This document shows, in pieces, positions 6,700 to 10,950 of a stretch of DNA of 10,950 nucleotides (position 1 is the first letter of the stretch; every line of letters starts with the position of its first letter). The position numbers and the translations under genes are program-made. This DNA is from CAYWTX01 sp964461295. Its GTDB lineage: Bacteria; Planctomycetota; Phycisphaerae; SM23-33. The DNA lies in the NCBI GenBank assembly GCA_964461295.1, contig CAYWTX010000562.1, positions 1-10,950 on the forward strand, in the 5' to 3' direction. Below the pieces are notes generated by a model. It ran no database searches. It was given only the letters and a program-made list of their open reading frames with translations, and had not been told where the DNA came from.

Positions 6700-7544
6700 A
6701 CCAAGTCGGCGAATCTCATTCAGGGCCAGGACGAGTGCTGCTCGACACGTCAATCCAGATCGAGCGGCACAAGATCCCACGAAAGAGCAATCCGGTTGAG
6801 ACTGCCGTGAGAGAGTATCCATGGACGGCGACTTCTTCCTACGCCCGTCTGGAGTTCAAAAGGGCGTGGGTAAAGCCCTTGGCTCTCGTATACGTGAAAT
6901 CTAAAGAGCATGAGAATCTTCCAGATCTCCAAGAGGCCGTCAGAGAGGCGTACCCAAAGGCCCGGAATCGTCAAGACACCATACTCCAAGCTGTCAACGC
7001 CTACCTGGCCCAGTTGCCTGGCAAGACCCAATTGCTCAATGCTGTTCCGAGGCTACGTGCGCACTTGGAGATTGCCATCGTGGGGTTCCCAGATTGGTGG
7101 CGCCAGAGCGTCAACCACGAGTTCGGGGGCACGGATTGCGTTCGGGCAATCGAGGATGCTCGGGTGATCGCACATGGTCAAATCGACGCCAAGGTCGCAC
7201 AGTGCAGGCCTGGCAAGGTGAACTGTGGGATTTGCCGCTTCTTTGACGCCAATAGAGGCTTTTTCACCCTAATCGCTGAAAGAATCGAATCGGGTTTAGA
7301 TGGCGCGAGCGCCGATTTGCGCCGGTTTGCTGAGATCATCCGGCAGGCTCAAAAGGACTCCAGCATCCTTCAGGATGATCGAGTGTGCGCGGCTCTTGCC
7401 GATTGCATCATCGCCGTCGATGGGATCGATACAGATTCCTTTGCGGCCCACAATCCTGCAGAGTGGTCCACCATAGCGGACGCGTTTGGAAAGCGTTTAC
7501 TCGACCCAGTGGTTGCGGCAAAGCAAGCAAGTCAACGTGGGTGA
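6696..7544 (+). CDS. Large PIN-like putative nuclease
   Basis: The 282-residue protein has the spaced acidic motifs of a PIN-fold RNase: VLLDTSIQIER near the N-terminus (D17), SSYARLEFKR (E53), DDRVCAALADCIIAVDG (D227/D228 and D236) and HNPAEWSTIADAFG (H252-N253) just before the end. Classical VapC toxins have about 130 residues, so this one carries an insertion of roughly 150 residues between the second and third motif. The insertion is helical and includes a C-x6-C-x2-C group (C170, C177, C180) that might bind metal. If active it would cut RNA in a metal-dependent way. It is the last gene of the cassette 1 operon, coupled by ATGA to the preceding gene, and a toxin or defence effector role would fit. 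The fold call rests on motif order alone. Confidence 0.7.
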   Translation: MNQVGESHSGPGRVLLDTSIQIERHKIPRKSNPVETAVREYPWTATSSYARLEFKRAWVKPLALVYVKSKEHENLPDLQEAVREAYPKARNRQDTILQAVNAYLAQLPGKTQLLNAVPRLRAHLEIAIVGFPDWWRQSVNHEFGGTDCVRAIEDARVIAHGQIDAKVAQCRPGKVNCGICRFFDANRGFFTLIAERIESGLDGASADLRRFAEIIRQAQKDSSILQDDRVCAALADCIIAVDGIDTDSFAAHNPAEWSTIADAFGKRLLDPVVAAKQASQRG

Positions 7545-7582
7545 GACTACCGGGGGCGTGAGGGCGTCTTTCCGCCGAGTTC

Positions 7583-7770
7583 TCGCCCCGCGCTGCCGGC
7601 GGCTCATCGAGTGCTTCGAGAGCTACCGCGTCCGGCAGGTGAACGGCGAATACGTCGACGAGCCGATCAAGCCCCAGTCGGCAGACCACGCGATGGACGC
7701 CCTGCGATACTTCTTCGTGAACCACGCCCCGCCGACGCGAACCGAGACGCGGCTGCTCAGCTACGCGTAG
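7583..7770 (+). pseudogene. Orphan 3' fragment of the terminase large subunit
   Basis: This encodes the last 62 terminase residues (from LAPRCRRLIECFESYRV to LLSYA) without the ATPase or the first two nuclease aspartates, so it cannot act as a terminase. It differs from the intact copy by 10 bases, of which only two (P to S, M to T) or three if the first codon is counted change the protein; the stop is TAG instead of TGA. The surrounding frame is open from an ATG at 7486 inside the PIN-like gene, but that start is unlikely. Best read as the displaced original end of the gene, or a leftover from a related phage. Confidence 0.9.
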
Positions 7771-7779
7771 GGGGAATAC

Positions 7780-7911
7780 GCTGGGATGAAGGGGATGAAA
7801 GGGATGGGAGAGACGGGTGAGGCAGACGAAGAAAGGCGAGCGCAAAACGCCTTCTGGCTTCCTCTTCCCCCCGCTGAACCCTCGCATCCCTTTCATCCCC
7901 TTCATCCCAGC
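7780..7911. repeat. Long inverted repeat, possible MITE or strong hairpin
   Basis: The arms 7780-7806 and 7885-7911 are perfect 27-bp reverse complements; allowing one mismatch they extend to 7810 and 7881 (31 bp). Each arm is built of GGGATGAA-like near-repeats. The roughly 70-bp centre holds a smaller stem (AAGGCG / CGCCTT near 7835-7853). It fills the gap between the orphan terminase end and the portal leader. It has the shape of a small non-autonomous element or of a hairpin that could block read-through from cassette 1 into the portal gene. No target-site duplication is obvious. Confidence 0.85.
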
Positions 7912-7943
7912 TACTCTCTCGCACACCAACGGAAGGAACCCCC

Positions 7944-9410
7944 ATGCCCGATTCATTCGACCCCTCCCAGACCGGCGAGATGTACCGCCGCCACGCGGCG
8001 CGGTGGCAGCTCGAGACCGACGCGGCCGAGATGACCCTCGACGTGCTGGCCGCCGGGCACTACCTGCCGAAGTTCTCCGCCCGCGAGCACGAGGACGACT
8101 ACGCCTATCGGCGCAGCATGGCCGTGCCGCTGGACATGTGCCGCGACGGCGTCCGCATCCGCGTGGACAACCTCTTCCGCACCCCGCCGCGGCGGACGGT
8201 CGATCCGGCCAGCCGCTACCGCGACCTCCTCCGCAGGCTGCTGCACGACTGCGACGGGGACGGCACGGCAATGGACGACTTCATGCGCCGGGCCGCCTGG
8301 AATATGTACGTAACCGGATGCGACATCGTCGCGCAGATGCCCGCCGTGCCCGCCGGCGTGCTCGTCCGCAGCCGCGACGACCTGGCCCGCCACCGCCTGC
8401 TGCCGTACTTCCTCCAGTTCACGCCGCTGGAACGGCTGGACTGGGCGTGCAACGGCTCGCGAAACTTCCTCTGGGCCCGCTACTGCCTCGGCGCCGCCGC
8501 GGCCGACGACGAACTCGGCGATGGCGGCGCCGAAGGCGCCACGGCAGGCGACGGCGCGATGGACTTCCTCACGCTGACGGCCGGGGGCTGGCGGGTGTGG
8601 CAGGCGACCACCTCCGGCGAATCGCCGAACGTCGCCCTCCTTCGGGAGGGCGCGCACGTGCTGGGCAAGCCGCCCATCGTCAAGCTCTACTTCGCCGAGT
8701 CGGCCAAGAGCGGGCAGGGCTGCGTGCCGCTGTCGCTGCTGACGCGCCCGGCCGTCGTCGCCCGCGTGGCGATGAACCTCAAGAGCCAGGCGGACGCGGA
8801 GCTTCTGGCGGCCGTGCCGCGGTGGTTCGCCACGGGCTTCCAGAAGGGCGAACTGCCCGACGCCTACGGCGGCGGGATGCTGATCGCGGCGCAGGATCCC
8901 AAGGCGACGCTGGCCGTCGTGCAGGGCAGCGTGTCGCACATCGCCGAGAAGCGCGCCTGGCTGGTGCTGTACCTCGGCGAGATCCTGCGGCTGCTGAAGT
9001 TCCGCGGCGGCATGGCCGAGATCGAGGCCAACGCCGGCAGCGGGCTGAAACTCGCCATGGAACGGACAGACCTGGACAACGAGCTTCGCGCGACGGCCGC
9101 CCAGTGCGAGCGGGCCGAACTGGAGATGATGCGCCAGGCCGTGGTGCTGGCGACGGGCGACACCATCGCCCCCGAACACGCCGGCGAGATGCTGGGCTAC
9201 GGCGTGTCGTACAACCGCGACTTCGTGCTGGAGCCGGTGGGCGAGATGCTCGACAACATCCGCAAGTGGGTGGCCGATTGCGGCCCCATCAGCGGGCGGC
9301 TGGACGAGATCACTCGCGAGCTGGCGCGGCAACTGGCGAACATCCTTGCCCGCGACGGCAGCGTGCAGCACCGCAAGATGGCCGAGCAGATCGACACGGC
9401 CGCGATCTAG
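7944..9410 (+). CDS. Phage portal protein
   Basis: The 488-residue protein is most likely the dodecameric portal at the capsid vertex through which DNA enters. Length fits portals (about 400-550 residues). It starts with the helical N-terminal segment common in the family, has a mixed central domain, and ends in a long helical region (LDNELRATAAQCERAELEMMRQ ... YNRDFVLEPVGEMLDNIRKW) of the type seen in portal crowns and stems. An Ala/Gly/Asp-rich linker lies near residues 185-210. GGAAGG at 7931-7936 is a good ribosome binding site for the ATG at 7944. Position after the terminase is canonical and weighs heavily in this call. No single diagnostic residue is available, and the portal subfamily is undecided. 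A segment near 9165-9194 recurs at the right edge of the window. Confidence 0.78.
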   Translation: MPDSFDPSQTGEMYRRHAARWQLETDAAEMTLDVLAAGHYLPKFSAREHEDDYAYRRSMAVPLDMCRDGVRIRVDNLFRTPPRRTVDPASRYRDLLRRLLHDCDGDGTAMDDFMRRAAWNMYVTGCDIVAQMPAVPAGVLVRSRDDLARHRLLPYFLQFTPLERLDWACNGSRNFLWARYCLGAAAADDELGDGGAEGATAGDGAMDFLTLTAGGWRVWQATTSGESPNVALLREGAHVLGKPPIVKLYFAESAKSGQGCVPLSLLTRPAVVARVAMNLKSQADAELLAAVPRWFATGFQKGELPDAYGGGMLIAAQDPKATLAVVQGSVSHIAEKRAWLVLYLGEILRLLKFRGGMAEIEANAGSGLKLAMERTDLDNELRATAAQCERAELEMMRQAVVLATGDTIAPEHAGEMLGYGVSYNRDFVLEPVGEMLDNIRKWVADCGPISGRLDEITRELARQLANILARDGSVQHRKMAEQIDTAAI

Positions 9411-9715
9411 AAGAAATTTTTCTGGATGCATCACTTTGTTTTATAAGGACTTACAGTTGAAGCCAGCCTCGCCTGGAGCAAAATGCGACTTTTTTTCTTT
9501 GCCATTGCCGGGAAGAGTCCTTGATAATAATCCCTCAAATCACAGGGAAGTGCCCTTAATCTGTTGACAAACGGGAAGTTATGCGGTATCTTCTCGGTGA
9601 GTATGATGGGTATGGAGGCTTCTTACGCAGGGATTTTCCTGCTGGTTGCTTTTTGTGCGTACAATTCCGTGTTATGGAACGCTGATGGCCTGTCGATACT
9701 AGAGGACGGTGCGAC
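9411..9715. other. A+T-rich leader region of cassette 2
   Basis: Composition drops abruptly at the portal stop (A/T-rich from 9411, with a T-run near 9491-9497). The only strong signals are a promoter at 9564-9592 and a 38-codon ORF at 9603-9719. No terminator with a stable stem is seen after the portal gene; the CCAG/CTGG stem near 9464-9477 is only 4 bp. Confidence 0.6.
9564..9592 (+). promoter_or_regulatory. Sigma70-like promoter of cassette 2
   Basis: A perfect TTGACA -35 (9564-9569), a 17-bp spacer and TATCTT as -10 (9587-9592, four of six). A start near 9599 is predicted, giving a leader of about 115 bases before the HTH gene. This is the clearest promoter in the window. Confidence 0.65.
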
Positions 9716-9719
9716 ATGA
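9603..9719 (+). CDS. Possible 38-residue hydrophobic leader peptide
   Basis: ATG codons at 9603, 9606 and 9612 share a frame that ends at TGA 9717-9719, overlapping the HTH gene start as ATGA. The product would carry one hydrophobic stretch (YAGIFLLVAFCAYNSVLW) that could span a membrane. GGTGAG at 9596-9601 is a possible ribosome binding site for the third ATG. The predicted transcript start is very close upstream, which weakens the case for 9603. The downstream gene has its own ribosome binding site, so this may be spurious, a small toxin-like membrane peptide, or a coupling leader. Confidence 0.3.
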   Translation: MMGMEASYAGIFLLVAFCAYNSVLWNADGLSILEDGAT

Positions 9720-10120
9720 TGCGACAAACGGCGCTTGAGGTTCTTGATGGCACGGAAAACACGCGTCTTAACCTCCTGCGCTCCATACGGTACGCCTGTA
9801 AGGCGGCGAACAATATTCAACCGCGTGAATTGGGGGTCCTGGCAGGCCTGTCTGACCCGGACGACGTTCTACGGGTAATGGAAGGCGAGAAGGAATTGGA
9901 CGGAGCGACGGCGCTCGCTCTGATGGGGCCGCTCGAGGTAGCACTCGACAATGTGTTGCCAGAGCCCGTCCTTACGGATGATGAACGGGAGTATTGGAGC
10001 AAACGACGCATTGCGATGGGCTTTGGGCCGGTCGGCGCTGCTAACGGGGACATTTCATTCGACGAACACCTCATTCTTGGGCTCTTCATTAGGTACCAAG
10101 CAATGCAGGAGCTTCGGTAG
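9716..10120 (+). CDS. XRE-like helix-turn-helix protein
   Basis: The 134-residue protein has a helix-turn-helix pattern at about residues 35-78: QPRELGVLAGLSDPDDVLRVMEG, then a helix with LDGATALALMGPLEVALDNVL, as in XRE/Cro-type regulators where the target gene or antitoxin is recognised. The C-terminal 50 residues are unassigned. AGAGGA (9701-9706) lies nine bases before the ATG at 9716; a second ATG follows at 9719. The next gene encodes an ImmA/IrrE peptidase, the usual partner that cleaves or inactivates such repressors in mobile elements. A repressor of the promoter at 9564-9592 would be the simplest role. The HTH is somewhat divergent in its recognition helix. Confidence 0.7.
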   Translation: MMRQTALEVLDGTENTRLNLLRSIRYACKAANNIQPRELGVLAGLSDPDDVLRVMEGEKELDGATALALMGPLEVALDNVLPEPVLTDDEREYWSKRRIAMGFGPVGAANGDISFDEHLILGLFIRYQAMQELR

Positions 10121-10172
10121 GTTCGCTTCCCGCGCCGCCCTCGCCATTCCGAGATTGAAAGGAGCCAGGTGC

Positions 10173-10742
10173 GTGTCTCAATTGGATTTTCAAGGGGTAG
10201 CCGCAAAGGTTCAGTCACTTTGGGACGGATATATAGCAGAACGCGGAACTCCATTGAGAGCAGGGGACTTGCTCGACCTGCAGGTGCCTCTAAGTCGCGT
10301 TGCTTTGGAGTTCCATAGATATTGCTGCAAGGTCTCCAAACATCCTGGGACCCCAATCCTATGGTATCCGATACCTACGCCACCACCCGCGCGATGGGCG
10401 GGCCAACCCGCGTCTTGGCTTTGTAGGTATGGCACTGAGCCAGTGATATTGATTGACAGGGTCTTCATCCAGGGGAAGCTAAAGTCTCAAGATGAAGGCA
10501 AGCTCAAGTCGCGGTTGCTGCTGCACGAGACCGGTCACATCGTGTTGCATTGGTCCGATATCCAAGGCCGTTGGCCTGAGGTGTATCCTCAACAGAGCTC
10601 AGCACCGCCCGTCGATCCAGAACATGAGCAACAGGCGTGGTGGTTCGCAATGGTCACGGTGGCGCTGGCTGTCGGTGCTGCTGGCAAAGCTTCCAGGCTG
10701 GGTCCGCCCAAAGGACATGATGAGGCTTGGCTAGTAGCCTAG
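10173..10742 (+). CDS. ImmA/IrrE-family zinc metallopeptidase
   Basis: From a GTG at 10173 the protein has 189 residues. The zinc site is the HExxHxxxH motif in LLLHETGHIVLHW (H118, E119, H122, H126), followed by the family's second helix (E150 to A159, EHEQQAWWFA). ImmA of ICEBs1 cleaves its XRE repressor and IrrE of Deinococcus acts on the repressor DdrO; here the neighbouring HTH protein is the obvious candidate substrate. The GTG is chosen because AAAGGAG (10158-10164) is well spaced upstream; the frame is open further upstream inside the previous gene but in a shadow frame. It begins 52 bp after the HTH gene, in the same operon. Confidence 0.88.
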   Translation: MSQLDFQGVAAKVQSLWDGYIAERGTPLRAGDLLDLQVPLSRVALEFHRYCCKVSKHPGTPILWYPIPTPPPARWAGQPASWLCRYGTEPVILIDRVFIQGKLKSQDEGKLKSRLLLHETGHIVLHWSDIQGRWPEVYPQQSSAPPVDPEHEQQAWWFAMVTVALAVGAAGKASRLGPPKGHDEAWLVA

Positions 10743-10814
10743 ATTGTCCTGCCCCCATCGTTCTGAAGAGTCGCTGCGCGCACAAACGAAGCTCTCCCCT
10801 CCACGCTCGTCACG

Positions 10815-10950
10815 CAGCTACTCTTTCCTCCCGGGGGTTCGCATGCCCGATGAGTTTCCCGCACTTCCCCTGGCGCCGCAGACACTGCGTCAGACGGCCA
10901 AGCGCCGCCGCGCCCGAACCGATCGTCCCCGAACACGCCGGCGAGGTGCT
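10815..10950 (+). pseudogene. Possible internally deleted portal-gene remnant
   Basis: Three matches to the portal locus occur in the same order. CAGCTACTCT (10815-10824) equals 7908-7917 in the portal leader. ATGCCCGAT (10843-10851) equals the portal start. 10922-10950 matches the portal C-terminal coding segment around 9165-9194 with two mismatches, encoding IVPEHAGEVL against IAPEHAGEML. The start and the C-terminal piece are in different frames, so it cannot encode one portal chain. Alternatively, the ATG at 10843 starts the next phage gene and only the last match is homologous. The window ends inside the match. Confidence 0.5.

Larger units (their letters stand above)
5009..7582 (+). mobile_element. 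Putative cassette 1: terL 3' end plus three-gene cargo
   Basis: The unit is [terL 3' end]-[three cargo genes], followed by a second terL 3' end. The cargo is clearly less G+C-rich than its surroundings: by hand count the line 6901-6960 has 31 of 60 G/C and the line 4981-5040 has 49 of 60. This is the footprint expected if a circular molecule carrying a homologous terL end integrated by a single crossover, restoring the gene and stranding the old end downstream. No recombinase is encoded inside. Tandem duplication followed by insertion is an alternative. Confidence 0.55.
9411..10742 (+). mobile_element. Putative cassette 2: HTH plus ImmA cargo behind the portal gene
   Basis: This accessory block begins exactly at the portal stop, has its own promoter, and is lower in G+C than the portal gene. 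It is followed by sequence at 10922-10950 that resumes a portal C-terminal segment. That mirrors cassette 1 and suggests the same integration route. The right end is not fully visible in the window, so the boundary given is the end of the last cargo gene. Confidence 0.45.

Noticed and set aside
7486..7770. Independent 94-residue protein starting inside the PIN-like gene
   Set aside because: Its first third is in a shadow frame of the PIN-like gene and the rest is a terminase fragment; no ribosome binding site supports the ATG at 7486.
7953..9434. 493-codon minus-strand frame opposite the portal
   Set aside because: Shadow of the G+C-rich portal gene with His/Val/Gly-rich composition and no recognisable motif.
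7817..9460. 547-codon plus-strand frame overlapping the portal gene
   Set aside because: It is an out-of-frame shadow with Arg-rich low complexity; the portal frame has a good ribosome binding site and a normal amino acid make-up.
9464..9500. Intrinsic terminator after the portal gene
   Set aside because: The possible stem is only 4 bp, and the T-run is separated from it by about 13 bases.

Overview
The window is G+C-rich bacterial DNA. Dense intergenic palindromes and heptanucleotide tandem arrays, next to a glycosyltransferase/amidohydrolase pair, would fit a planctomycete-like or other large-genome environmental bacterium, but no marker gene settles the taxonomy. It appears to hold a short stretch of host genes followed by the packaging module of a tailed-phage-type prophage or phage-derived element, interrupted by two lower-G+C accessory cassettes.

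Layout. 1-269: spacer with one copy of a 105-bp two-hairpin repeat. 270-2173: two-gene operon (GT4 glycosyltransferase, then an amidohydrolase-fold metal hydrolase) overlapping by ATGA. 2174-2906: long non-coding spacer with the second copy of the 105-bp repeat, G+C-rich hairpins and three short heptamer arrays. 2907-3344: small-terminase-like HTH protein. 3351-3475: array of 17 CAGGCRR heptamers. 3571-5196: large terminase (ATPase plus RNase H-like nuclease), carrying an in-frame insert built around a REP-type inverted pair. 5197-7582: cassette 1, three genes chained by ATGA overlaps (an unknown protein with some TIGR04255-like character, an unknown small protein, and a large PIN-like putative nuclease). 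7583-7770: a second, 95% identical copy of the last 188 bp of the terminase gene. 7780-7911: long perfect inverted repeat. 7944-9410: portal protein. 9411-10742: cassette 2, with a strong sigma70-like promoter, an XRE-like HTH protein and an ImmA/IrrE metallopeptidase. 10815-10950: a fragment that appears to repeat, in order, the portal leader, the portal start and a portal C-terminal segment, running off the window.

The main observation is that the two cassettes follow one rule. Each sits directly after the stop codon of a phage packaging gene, is visibly less G+C-rich, and is followed by an orphan copy of that gene's 3' part. This is what integration of a circular molecule carrying a homologous gene end would leave: the gene stays intact (possibly as a chimera), the cargo follows, and the displaced original 3' end is stranded downstream. 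The cargo (a PIN-like nuclease operon; an HTH plus ImmA protease pair) resembles toxin-antitoxin, phage-defence or phage-regulation genes, though their function here is inferred only.

Function names for the glycosyltransferase, hydrolase, large terminase and ImmA peptidase rest on visible motifs. The portal and small terminase rest on general character and gene order. The cassette 1 proteins are largely unrecognised.
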